A stretch of 64,000 nt of DNA, from assembly GCA_000380225.1 (NCBI GenBank), contig KB904821.1:2248776-2312775 (forward strand). Direction: 5' to 3'. A model generated the notes under the pieces. It was not told where the DNA came from, made no database searches, and was given only the letters and a program-made list of their open reading frames with translations. A program made the position numbers and the translations under genes. This stretch comes from a filamentous cyanobacterium ESFC-1. GTDB taxonomy: Bacteria; Cyanobacteriota; Cyanobacteriia; Cyanobacteriales; Spirulinaceae. Shown here piece after piece: positions 28,564 to 36,437 of the stretch (position 1 is the stretch's first letter; each line of letters begins with the position of its first letter).

Positions 28564-29158
28564 ATAATTAAAGAGATTTCACTGTATTGTCTTAAGACTA
28601 GCTAATTTTTATCCTTCTGACTTCTACCAATAGAAATATCAAGATTTCCTAAAAAACTGTAGTGATTATGACTTTCTGCGATGCTGATTTGCCGTCAAAC
28701 ATCATAAATCGCAATAGTGAATTTCTCTGATGGTGCTTTGGATTGAGAGGGCGATCGCGACAGTTGTAACCTCAGTTTTAGAAATGAGTGATTTTTGTAG
28801 ATATTCCGGGTTCGATTGATAGAGTTTTTCGACTTCAAACAAAATTATCTAAAAACGATTGATTCAAAAATACATCAACATAAAGTAAGATTCCTCACTC
28901 TAACTCGCGATAGAGACAAAACAAACTGGGGATAAATCGCGGCATTTTCAGCAAAACTCAACGCCGATCCTCGTTATCCTCCCCTGCATTTCTCCCGCTA
29001 GAAGGATTAAAGCCAACCCCTGACTTTGTTAAGTTAAATATCAGCACCCCTAAAAAACAAGGTATTGCTTGCTGCCGATACAACTCAAGCTCATCATTAC
29101 ATTCGCAATTTAACCGTATTTATTTAACTGCAAATTCAATATAAAGGAGTTCAACTGA
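28564..29158. other. 595-bp divergent spacer, promoters only
   Basis: This lies between the NblA-like gene (minus) and the baeRF-type gene (plus). It is AT-rich with one HIP1 site (28751-28758). No gene, RNA or repeat could be supported. It ends with a clear ribosome binding site (AAAGGAGTTCAACTGA) for the plus-strand gene. Confidence 0.5.
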
Positions 29159-30355
29159 ATGCAACTATCAAAAAACACCATTGAAAAACTTAGTAATATT
29201 ACAGAAAAACCGAGTATTTCCATTTTCTTCCCGACTTATATCGCCGGGAAGCAAGTCAGCCAAAACCCGATTCGCTGCAAAAATAACCTCAACGCTGCGA
29301 AAGAGAGATTAATCGACATGGGGATGCGATCGCCTGAAGCCGAGGCAATTCTCGAACCCGCATTCAATCTTATAGAAGATAACGAGTTTTGGCGACACCA
29401 AAGCCACGGTTTAGCCTTATTCTTGTCTGAAGATAGCTTTGATTATTATCGATTGCCCTGGGATGTCGAGGAATTGGTCGTTGTGAGCGATCGCTTTCAC
29501 CTCAAGCCCTTAATGCCCTGGCTGATTAATAACGATCTGTTTTACATTCTCGCACTGAGCAAAAACCAAGTCCGCTTATTCCAGGGTAGCCATTACACCG
29601 TCGCTCCGGTAGAAATCGAAGACCTGCCTAGTAGTTTAGCCGAAGCTCTGCAATACGACGACCCCGAAGCCCAACTACAACATCACAACGTAGCTGATAA
29701 TAGCGGTTCTCCCGTTGCCATTTATAGCGGTCAGGGTGTTGGTACAGAAGACGATAAAAACCAAATCTGGCGCTATTTCCAGAAAATCGATAGTGGTTTA
29801 CAAGAATTTTTAGGCGGTCAAAATATTCCTTTGATTCTGGCAGGGGTAGACTATTTACTGCCGATTTATCACGAAGCCAACTCCTATCCCCATCTCCTCG
29901 AAAATGGCGTTACAGGCAATCCCGATCTTCTCAAACCTGAAGAATTGCACGCTCAAGCCTGGCCTGTTGCTCAAGAACACTTTGACCAACAACGCACCGA
30001 GGCCATGAATGTATATCATGATGTGGTGGGAACAGGTCAAGCCTCTGCCAATCTTGAAGATGTCCTCAGTGCGGCGGAAAATGGTCAAATCGACACCCTG
30101 TTTGTCACCCTTCCCGAACATTGCTGGGGTCATTTTGACTCAGAAAAGCGCAATGCCGAAGTCCACGCCGAACGAGTGACCGGAGACGACGATTTACTCG
30201 ATGTGGCGGCAGTTAAAACCTTCTTGCAAAGCGGTACAGTCTACGCGGTCGATCGCGAAGATATGCCCAACCAACAAACTATCGCTGCGGTTTTCCGCTA
30301 TGCCATCTCTGAGGGTCAAAGTAGCGGTTATCAACCCGAAGCGATCGCGCGTTAG
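29159..30355 (+). CDS. baeRF-type (eRF1-like fold) protein
   Basis: A 398-residue protein of the bacterial archaeo-eukaryotic release-factor-like group. The layout is an N-terminal ISIFFPTYIAGKQVSQNPIR domain, a middle domain with DLFYILALSKNQVRLFQGS, and a C-terminal domain with ENGQIDTLFVTLPEHCWGHFD, a TVYAVDREDMP segment and the closing QTIAAVFRYA helix. Comparative work assigns the group a ribosome-related or stress role, but individual bacterial members are poorly known. The GGQ loop of true release factors is not seen. The HtrA-type protease gene follows 110 bases later on the same strand, separated by a GC hairpin repeat, so shared transcription is uncertain. Confidence 0.68.
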   Translation: MQLSKNTIEKLSNITEKPSISIFFPTYIAGKQVSQNPIRCKNNLNAAKERLIDMGMRSPEAEAILEPAFNLIEDNEFWRHQSHGLALFLSEDSFDYYRLPWDVEELVVVSDRFHLKPLMPWLINNDLFYILALSKNQVRLFQGSHYTVAPVEIEDLPSSLAEALQYDDPEAQLQHHNVADNSGSPVAIYSGQGVGTEDDKNQIWRYFQKIDSGLQEFLGGQNIPLILAGVDYLLPIYHEANSYPHLLENGVTGNPDLLKPEELHAQAWPVAQEHFDQQRTEAMNVYHDVVGTGQASANLEDVLSAAENGQIDTLFVTLPEHCWGHFDSEKRNAEVHAERVTGDDDLLDVAAVKTFLQSGTVYAVDREDMPNQQTIAAVFRYAISEGQSSGYQPEAIAR

Positions 30356-30412
30356 TCCTTAGTCATTCGTCCTTGGTCATTGGTCGGAACAACAGGAGAT
30401 TCAATTCCTGTA

Positions 30413-30432
30413 GGGGCGGGGTTTCCCCGTCC
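30413..30432. repeat. GGGGCGGGG-TTT-CCCCGTCC hairpin repeat
   Basis: A near-copy, in the opposite loop sense, of the hairpin at 7897-7915. It lies between the baeRF-type gene and the protease gene, within repeats of GTCATTGG/CCTTGGTC type. Confidence 0.65.
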
Positions 30433-30465
30433 ATTCTTTAATTTAATACACTCACGGAGTCATTA

Positions 30466-31578
30466 ATGCCACGATTCTCTCGCTTATTTTTTGCCTTATT
30501 GGGCAGTATTTTAATCTTTATTCTCAGTTTAGGATTTCAGCCCGCACAACCCGCTTTCGCTGCATCTCCCATTCCCGCAGATACGAGCATTGTTACAGAA
30601 GTGGTCGATCGAGTGCGATCGGCGGTGGTGCAGGTGAATGTGTCGCGGGATGTGGGCAATCGCTTTAATCCCTTTTTTGGTGCTAGACCCCAGGCTCCAC
30701 CGACTTTACAGGGTTTGGGTTCTGGCTTTGTGATTGATTCTCGCGGCTTGATTGTTACCAATGCTCACGTTGTCGAACAAGCCGATCGCGTGACGGTATC
30801 TTTTCAGGATGGCCGCTTGCTCAAAGGTGAGGTTTTAGGGAAAGACCCGATTACTGATGTGGCGGTGATTGCGGTGGAAGCGAGTAACTTACCTACGGTT
30901 AAGATTGGGGACTCGGATAATGTGCGTCAAGGTCAGTGGGCGATCGCGATTGGTAATCCCCTCGGTTTACAAGAAACGGTTACTGTCGGCGTTATTAGTG
31001 CGACTCACCGCTTTAGTCGCGATATCGGCATTCCTGACAAGCGCATTGGCTTTTTACAAACCGACGCAGCGATTAATCCCGGTAATTCCGGCGGCCCGTT
31101 GCTGAATACCCAAGGAGAGGTAATTGGCGTAAATACTGCCATTATCGGCGGGACTCAGGGCTTAGGCTTTGCGATTCCCATTAATACGGCTCAAGGCATT
31201 GCCCAACGGCTGATTGCGGATGGTCAAGTCGAACATCCCTATATTGGCATTGAGATGATTTCTCTGACTCCCAGAGTGAAGCAACGCCTCGAACAAGCCA
31301 CTGGGGAAACTATCGAGAGCGATCGCGGTTTACTGGTGGCTCGCGTTAATCGTAACTCCCCCGCAGCCCAAGCGGGTTTGCGACCTGGGGATGTGATTCA
31401 AGCGGTTAATGGTAAAACAATTTTACAGGCCGAAGTGTTACAGAAAATGTTGGATCGCAATGGTGTGGGCAATTCCCTCGGTTTGACGGTACAACGCCGC
31501 GGCCAACTCAAGGATATTTCTGTTGAACCCCAATCGTTACCCATGGAAAATCGGGGGATGCGATCGCCCTTTGGTTAG
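30466..31578 (+). CDS. HtrA/Deg-family serine protease (HhoA/HhoB type)
   Basis: A 370-residue exported protease. The signal peptide (about 1-32) ends at AFA-A. The trypsin-like domain has the triad H101 (TNAHVV), D131 (ITDVAVI) and S208 (GNSGGPL). One PDZ domain (about 255-355, RGLLVARVNRNSPAAQAGL ... GDVIQAVNGKTI) follows. One PDZ and this length fit the cyanobacterial HtrA/HhoA/HhoB set, which handle periplasmic and thylakoid-lumen protein damage under light and heat stress. I cannot tell which of the three orthologues it is. A rho-independent terminator follows 45 bases after the stop. Confidence 0.92.
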   Translation: MPRFSRLFFALLGSILIFILSLGFQPAQPAFAASPIPADTSIVTEVVDRVRSAVVQVNVSRDVGNRFNPFFGARPQAPPTLQGLGSGFVIDSRGLIVTNAHVVEQADRVTVSFQDGRLLKGEVLGKDPITDVAVIAVEASNLPTVKIGDSDNVRQGQWAIAIGNPLGLQETVTVGVISATHRFSRDIGIPDKRIGFLQTDAAINPGNSGGPLLNTQGEVIGVNTAIIGGTQGLGFAIPINTAQGIAQRLIADGQVEHPYIGIEMISLTPRVKQRLEQATGETIESDRGLLVARVNRNSPAAQAGLRPGDVIQAVNGKTILQAEVLQKMLDRNGVGNSLGLTVQRRGQLKDISVEPQSLPMENRGMRSPFG

Positions 31579-31623
31579 GATCGCAGCAAGGGAAGTTTTG
31601 CGTAAAGTTTGCCCTCACCCCAA

Positions 31624-31655
31624 CCCCTCTCCCACGGGAGAGGGGCTAGTTTTTT
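31624..31655 (+). terminator. Terminator-like hairpin after the HtrA gene
   Basis: CCCCTCTCCC / GGGAGAGGGG, followed by CTAGTTTTTT. The block CCCTCACCCCAACCCC before it also precedes the hairpin at 38827-38862, so it is a copy of a dispersed repeat used as a terminator here. Confidence 0.8.
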
Positions 31656-31682
31656 GAAAGTCGATTTAAGTTTCACGCGAGA

Positions 31683-31755
31683 GTTACCAACAACAAATGA
31701 CTAATGACCAACAACAAATGACTAATGACCAATGACCAATGACCAATGACCAATT
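31683..31755. repeat. Tandem heptanucleotide repeat (AATGACC)n
   Basis: About nine copies of AATGACC / CAACAAATGACTAATGACC type in the convergent spacer between the protease gene and flv3. The last copy overlaps the flv3 stop codon. Confidence 0.85.
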
Positions 31756-33481
31756 AGTAATAATTTCCGACTTTGCGGTGGTGGACGGCGGTAAGTGCGT
31801 CGGGATGGGAAACGCGACCGCGATCGACTTTGCTGTAAACAATCCAGTGATCGCTGGTTTCCATGCGACTGACCACTTCGCACTCTAGGTACGCTAATGC
31901 GTCACCGAGGATAGGAGAACCGTTTTCGGCTTTTTGGGTATTAATGCCTGCGAAGCGGTCTTCACCGGGCTTAAAGCGCTTGAGGAAGTGCTTCATCAGG
32001 TGTTGATAGTTGCCTTCTTCAAGGATATTGAGGACGAAGCGATCGCCCACTTGCATTAAGGATTCGATCGCCCGATCTTTAGCAACTGCAACGGTAAAGC
32101 CGAGGGGTTCAAAGCTGGCTTGAGTGACCCAAGACGCTAACATGGCCCCGTTAACATCGCCTTTCTGGGCGGTGAGGATGTATAAGCCGCCGCTTAAGCG
32201 CCCCATGGCTTTGTTTAAGTCGGTGTCGAGGGATTTCCGTTGTTTGATGTTGCGATCGCGCGTCAGGAGTTGTCCTAAGTCGGTTCCGGCTTCTTCACAG
32301 AGTTGATAGGTGGCTTCGCTGGGGGTGTCTTTGATGCGAATGGCCGGGAAGCCTTCGGTTAAGCCTGCGTCGCGCAGTTTGTTGAGTAGGGGGTCGATGG
32401 GTTCGTCGTCGTCTCCGTAGGATTCAAATAAACCGACGAATTGTTTGCCGTGGGTTGCGGCTAAAATAGTGCCGAGGGTGGCGGTGGTTTCTTTGGTATT
32501 CGGCCCGGATAAAGACGGCATTCCGATGACAACACCCGCAGCCCGACTGACTAATTCTTGCACTTCTTGTTGATCGGCGGCTTTGAGGTCTACCATGTCT
32601 ACTCCGACTCCGGTTTTGGTAATCCCCCGCGCGATCGCTTGACTGAGGCGATCGCTCCAACCATAATCGGAAACGTAGAAGACTGCAACCACTTTCTCGG
32701 CTTTGGCTTGGGCTTTACTCCAGTCCCGGTAACGTCCCATCAGTTCAGCGACGTTGTGTTGTAAGATTGGCCCGTGACCGTTGGCGACTAATTGCACTTC
32801 TCCGAGTTTGTCCATGCGTTTCATGGCCGAGAGGACAGACCGAGCATTCGGAGCCATCAAGCAGTCATAATAAAAGCGATAATCGGGGGAAATGGCTTGC
32901 AAGTCTTCGTCGTAGAGGTCATCTTTACAGTAATGCAGGCCAAAGGCATCGCAGGTAAAGAGGGTTTGGGTGGCGCGATCGTAGCTGAAAATAGTATCGG
33001 GCCAGTGTAAGTTGGGGGCGTTGACAAATTCTAATACATGGTCGTTGCCGAGGTCGAGGGTATCGCCATTTTTGACGATTTCTTGGGTAAAGGGTCGATT
33101 AACCAGTTCTTCGAGGAATTTGATCGCGACTTTTGACCCAACGACGGTGATATGAGGGGCTTTTTCCAGGACATCCCGCACTAAGCCGCTATGATCGGGT
33201 TCGGTGTGACTGATGACGAGGTAATCGATTTCTTTGAGGTCAATTAGTCCGGTGAGGGTGTTGAAATATAATTCCCGGAATTTTTCGTGGGAGGTGTCTA
33301 CGAGGGCGGTTTTTTCGCCACGAATGATATAAGAGTTGTAGGTTGTACCGTTTTGCAAGCCGAATTCAATGTCGAAGCGATCGCGATCCCAATCGAGAGA
33401 ACGAATTGCGGTGGTTCCCTCAGCAATGACTGAGGTTTGCATGGTTAAACGGTTTTCGGTTTTAATGGGCGTTGCTACCAT
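31754..33481 (-). CDS. flv3: Flavodiiron protein Flv3 (diflavin flavoprotein A)
   Basis: A 575-residue cyanobacterial flavodiiron protein. It has a metallo-beta-lactamase-like diiron domain (1-260), a flavodoxin domain (about 265-400, starting VVAVFYVSDYGWSDRL) and a flavin-reductase-like domain (about 425-575). The diiron ligands H92, E94, D96 and H97 in SHTEPDHSG are intact, which separates Flv3 from Flv1-type proteins with altered ligands. Flv1/Flv3 accept electrons downstream of photosystem I and reduce O2 to water, protecting it in fluctuating light. The N-terminus and the terminal ALTAVHHRKVGNYY match Flv3. No flv1 is present in the window. Upstream, coaX is divergent. Confidence 0.92.
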   Translation of the reverse strand: MVATPIKTENRLTMQTSVIAEGTTAIRSLDWDRDRFDIEFGLQNGTTYNSYIIRGEKTALVDTSHEKFRELYFNTLTGLIDLKEIDYLVISHTEPDHSGLVRDVLEKAPHITVVGSKVAIKFLEELVNRPFTQEIVKNGDTLDLGNDHVLEFVNAPNLHWPDTIFSYDRATQTLFTCDAFGLHYCKDDLYDEDLQAISPDYRFYYDCLMAPNARSVLSAMKRMDKLGEVQLVANGHGPILQHNVAELMGRYRDWSKAQAKAEKVVAVFYVSDYGWSDRLSQAIARGITKTGVGVDMVDLKAADQQEVQELVSRAAGVVIGMPSLSGPNTKETTATLGTILAATHGKQFVGLFESYGDDDEPIDPLLNKLRDAGLTEGFPAIRIKDTPSEATYQLCEEAGTDLGQLLTRDRNIKQRKSLDTDLNKAMGRLSGGLYILTAQKGDVNGAMLASWVTQASFEPLGFTVAVAKDRAIESLMQVGDRFVLNILEEGNYQHLMKHFLKRFKPGEDRFAGINTQKAENGSPILGDALAYLECEVVSRMETSDHWIVYSKVDRGRVSHPDALTAVHHRKVGNYY

Positions 33482-33579
33482 AAACTTCCTGCTTATATTG
33501 TTAATTTTTTGTAACTTTTTCTTTTCATTGTGCCACGCTGTAGGGCGCGATCGCGGGTTTCTACTGGGGTGATTTTCTA

Positions 33580-34314
33580 ATGGCCATACTAAGGGATGCT
33601 GATTCGGAGTGCGATCGCTGGCTAGGTGTCGTTATTGGTAATTCTCGCTGGCATTGGGCGCTTTTTCAAGGGGAAAGCTTAATAAAAACTTGGGATACGC
33701 CCCATTTTAAAGACCGCATTTTACAGTTACCTTGGGGGGAAATCCTCCCGGTGTATCTGGCTTCGGTGGTAATGTCCCAGTCTCAGTTATGGCAAGATTA
33801 TCCTCTATTGCGCGAAATTACTTTGTCTGATATTCCTTTGACGGGATTGTACCCGACTTTGGGATGCGATCGCGCTTTGGCGGTGTGGGGGGCAACGAGA
33901 CGCTATAATTCCCCTTGTTTGGTGATTGATGCGGGGACGGCGTTAACGTTTACGGGGGCTAGTTTAACGCGGTTTACAGGTGGGGCTATTTTACCGGGAT
34001 TGAGTCTACAGTTGCGATCGCTGCATCAAGATACTGACGCTTTACCGCCTGTGTCGCTACCTGTTAGTTTACCTTCTCGCTGGCAAGATAATACCCCGGA
34101 CGCGATCGCTTCTGGCGTACTTTACACGGCTTTAGCCACGATTCGCGATTTCAGTCGGGATTGGTTGCAACTATACCCCCAAGGGCAGTTATTGTTAACG
34201 GGAGGAGACGGGGAAAGGTTGTTACAGTTTCTCGCTGAGATGGAATCGGGTTTCAATTTTCGCTACGATCCGAATTTGGTTTTTTGGGGGTTGCGATCGC
34301 TTTGTTTCTCCTAG
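33580..34314 (+). CDS. coaX: Type III pantothenate kinase
   Basis: A 244-residue CoaX-type kinase of the ASKHA fold, which phosphorylates pantothenate in the first step of coenzyme A synthesis. The first phosphate loop is modified to VVIGNSRWHW, typical of cyanobacterial CoaX (IGN in place of IDxGNT). The second site VIDAGTALTFTG and the following GGAILPGLSLQLRSLHQ are clear, as is the C-terminal LLLTGGDGERL. The frame starts at ATG 33580, 98 bases upstream of which flv3 diverges, so the short region between carries both promoters. Confidence 0.9.
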   Translation: MAILRDADSECDRWLGVVIGNSRWHWALFQGESLIKTWDTPHFKDRILQLPWGEILPVYLASVVMSQSQLWQDYPLLREITLSDIPLTGLYPTLGCDRALAVWGATRRYNSPCLVIDAGTALTFTGASLTRFTGGAILPGLSLQLRSLHQDTDALPPVSLPVSLPSRWQDNTPDAIASGVLYTALATIRDFSRDWLQLYPQGQLLLTGGDGERLLQFLAEMESGFNFRYDPNLVFWGLRSLCFS

Positions 34315-34344
34315 GATGCGTTAACGTCAGTAGCCAGTAGCAGC

Positions 34345-34412
34345 TAAGCGCGTAGGTTGGGTTAGGCGGCTAAAACATAAGCTATGACTGCAATCTGGCA
34401 ATCCGCCGTAAA
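34345..34412. repeat. Palindromic MITE-like element, copy 4 (partial core)
   Basis: Only the inner part remains: TAGGTTGGGTTAGGCGG, the GCTATGACTGCAATCTGG centre and ATCCGCCGTAA. The outer arms are lost. Its right edge lies inside a small minus-strand reading frame (34382-34537) and forms that frame's last residues. Confidence 0.8.
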
Positions 34413-34537
34413 GGGCGATCGCTAGAATCAAAATATTCGTGCAGAATATCCGTTAATGCTTGAGTATGAGCCAGTTGACGGTTTTCCCAGTCACCTTGGT
34501 CGCTCGACTCTGCTAAAAAGAGAATATATCTACTCAT
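34382..34537 (-). CDS. Small protein, C-terminus replaced by a repeat element
   Basis: A 51-residue frame, MSRYILFLAESSDQGDWENR onward, through a helix QLAHTQALTDILHEYFDSS. The last ten or so residues (RPLRRIARLQS) are encoded by palindromic element copy 4, so the natural C-terminus has probably been lost. The start ATG overlaps the stop of the preceding 42-residue frame (ATGAGTAG), a layout typical of translationally coupled pairs. The family is unknown. I infer coding potential from the coupled layout and protein-like composition only. Confidence 0.45.
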   Translation of the reverse strand: MSRYILFLAESSDQGDWENRQLAHTQALTDILHEYFDSSDRPLRRIARLQS

Positions 34538-34658
34538 TATCTTGTTCTGACCTATAATCGGGGAAAATTGCGTCACCTTCAAACACGCAGTCAACTTTGA
34601 GAACAGGATCGCCAGTTCGTTCGATTCGCTTTAATCGCCAACCATATTTACGTTCCAT
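34530..34658 (-). CDS. Small protein, first gene of a coupled pair
   Basis: A 42-residue frame, MERKYGWRLKRIERTGDPVL onward, then KVDCVFEGDAIFPDY. The frame is open about 15 codons further upstream without another ATG and without a clear ribosome binding site. It overlaps the next frame by 8 bases (stop TAG inside ATGAGTAG). Small coupled pairs of this size are often toxin-antitoxin or defence-linked, but nothing in either sequence proves this; no family is recognised. Confidence 0.45.
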   Translation of the reverse strand: MERKYGWRLKRIERTGDPVLKVDCVFEGDAIFPDYRSEQDNE

Positions 34659-34928
34659 GTTGCGGCATTTTTGTGGATCGGTTGCAGCGTGACGAGTTTC
34701 TTTATTTTAAATCAAAAAAAATTTAAAGTTCTCAAAGCTTGCGTTAGGCGAAAGAGTCGTGATATTATTTTTTCATAATGGAAATATTGACACTTTTTGG
34801 TAAACGCAAAGATTTCCATTATATAAAAATAGTATCAAAATACCCGCGATCGCGCAACCCCCCAATTTCAAAAAATTTCGCCCCTCACCTACGCTAAACT
34901 TGATGGGACAAAAAGTAGAGAAATAACA

Positions 34929-36020
34929 ATGCTGAGAGCCGGAATTGTAGGTTTACCCAACGTCGGAAAATCCACCTTATTTAATGCCCTCGTCGCCAAT
35001 GCCAAAGCCGACGCAGCCAACTTCCCCTTTTGTACCATTGAACCCAATGTTGGGGTTGTTGCCGTTCCCGACGAACGCTTAGAAGTGCTTGCCAAACTAT
35101 CAGAATCCAAGCAAATTGTACCGACTCGCATTGAATTTGTAGACATTGCAGGCTTAGTCAAAGGTGCGAGTCAAGGAGAAGGATTAGGCAATCAATTTCT
35201 CGCTAATATTCGCGAAGTTGATGCTATTGTTCATGTCGTGCGCTGCTTTGAAAACGACGACATCATCCACGTTTCCGGTTCAATTGACCCTGTACGGGAT
35301 ATTGAAGTGATTAACTTAGAATTGGGATTATCTGACCTCGCGCAAGTCGAACGTCGCATCGAACGAGGCAGAAAACAAGCCAAAACCGACAAAACCGTTC
35401 AACAAGAAATCGAAGTCCTACAAAAAATTGGCGCGGCGCTGAATGAAGGTAAATCCGTGCGTCAAGTAGATTTAACCGACGAAGAAAAAGAGTTAATCAA
35501 GCACCTTAACTTATTAACGGCTAAACCGATTATTTATGCCACCAACGTTTCCGAAGACGACTTAGCCACAGGCAATCAATACGTCGAACAAGTGCGAGAA
35601 GTCGCGAGTCAAGAAGAAGCCAAAGTTGTGATTATTTCCGCTCAAGTGGAATCCGAACTGATTGAAATCCCCGAAGAAGAAAGAGGCGATTTCCTTGAAA
35701 GTTTAGGAGTCACCGAAGGCGGTTTAAAATCCCTCATTCGGGCTACTTATGAGTTACTCGGATTGCGAACCTATTTAACCACAGGAGAGAAAGAAACTCG
35801 CGCTTGGACGATTATTACAGGCATGAAAGCCCCCCAAGCCGCAGGAGTCATTCACAGCGACTTTGAGAAGGGTTTTATTCGGGCAGAAACCATTAGTTAC
35901 GAGGATTTAGTCACAACCGGTTCAACCAATGCGGCTAAAGAAAAAGGCTTACTGCGTAGTGAAGGTAAAGAGTATGTGGTGCAAGAAGGGGATGTAATTT
36001 TATTCCGCGTTAATCCTTAA
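34929..36020 (+). CDS. ychF: Redox-regulated ATPase YchF (Obg-like)
   Basis: A 363-residue P-loop protein of the Obg/YchF family. G1 is GLPNVGKST (8-16), the switch/G3 segment is FVDIAGLVKGAS, and the G4 position reads AKPIIYATNVSE (N-x-x-E in place of NKxD), the change that makes YchF prefer ATP over GTP. A coiled coil (about 130-200) and a C-terminal TGS domain (about 280-363, starting LRTYLTTGEKETRAW, ending EGDVILFRVNP) complete the usual layout. YchF binds ribosomes and affects translation and oxidative-stress responses. The gene is single, with a hairpin repeat directly after the stop. Confidence 0.94.
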   Translation: MLRAGIVGLPNVGKSTLFNALVANAKADAANFPFCTIEPNVGVVAVPDERLEVLAKLSESKQIVPTRIEFVDIAGLVKGASQGEGLGNQFLANIREVDAIVHVVRCFENDDIIHVSGSIDPVRDIEVINLELGLSDLAQVERRIERGRKQAKTDKTVQQEIEVLQKIGAALNEGKSVRQVDLTDEEKELIKHLNLLTAKPIIYATNVSEDDLATGNQYVEQVREVASQEEAKVVIISAQVESELIEIPEEERGDFLESLGVTEGGLKSLIRATYELLGLRTYLTTGEKETRAWTIITGMKAPQAAGVIHSDFEKGFIRAETISYEDLVTTGSTNAAKEKGLLRSEGKEYVVQEGDVILFRVNP

Positions 36021-36029
36021 TTCACAACC

Positions 36030-36090
36030 CTGGTTTCTAGCTTGAAATTTTAACTTGACTGTGTAAGCAGATAAGAAACCGGGGTTTTCA
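36030..36090. repeat. AACCCCGG-type hairpin repeat, close match to 54265-54334
   Basis: On the minus strand this reads AACCCCGGTTTCTTAT, an inner segment GCTTACACAGTCAAGTTAAA, then CTAGAAACC. The whole 60 bases match the repeat after the reverse transcriptase gene with only a few changes. It lies 10 bases after the ychF stop and could form a long stem. Confidence 0.75.
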
Positions 36091-36390
36091 AACAGTAGTT
36101 GTTTTTTCGGATTTAAGATTATCAACTAACTGTAAACCCTTGTTAATTAAAACTATTTCTTCGAGAAGAAGAACCCAAAACCTGCCTTCCTAAAGCTTTG
36201 AGAATGCAAGCAACTTGCCCCAATTCGTGACGACGGGGAAATAGTGAAAATGAGCGAGAAACATCGTATTCAGTTGCTGGTAACCATAAGCAAACAATTT
36301 TGCTAGTTTATAGCATCTATTTTAATCGTATTTTTCTTGATTTTAGCGATCGCGCCGATCTCAGTAACATTATGGGCTACACTCACAACA

Positions 36391-36421
36391 AAACCCCGGC
36401 TTTGTGTCAAAACCGGGGTTT
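36391..36421. terminator. Bidirectional terminator-like hairpin
   Basis: AAACCCCGG / CCGGGGTTT with a 13-base loop between the convergent ychF and phosphoketolase-like genes. On the minus strand the stem is followed by TTTTG. It lies 17 bases after the phosphoketolase stop. The stretch 36091-36390 holds no gene that I can support. Confidence 0.65.
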
Positions 36422-36437
36422 ATAGATTAAATCAAAA

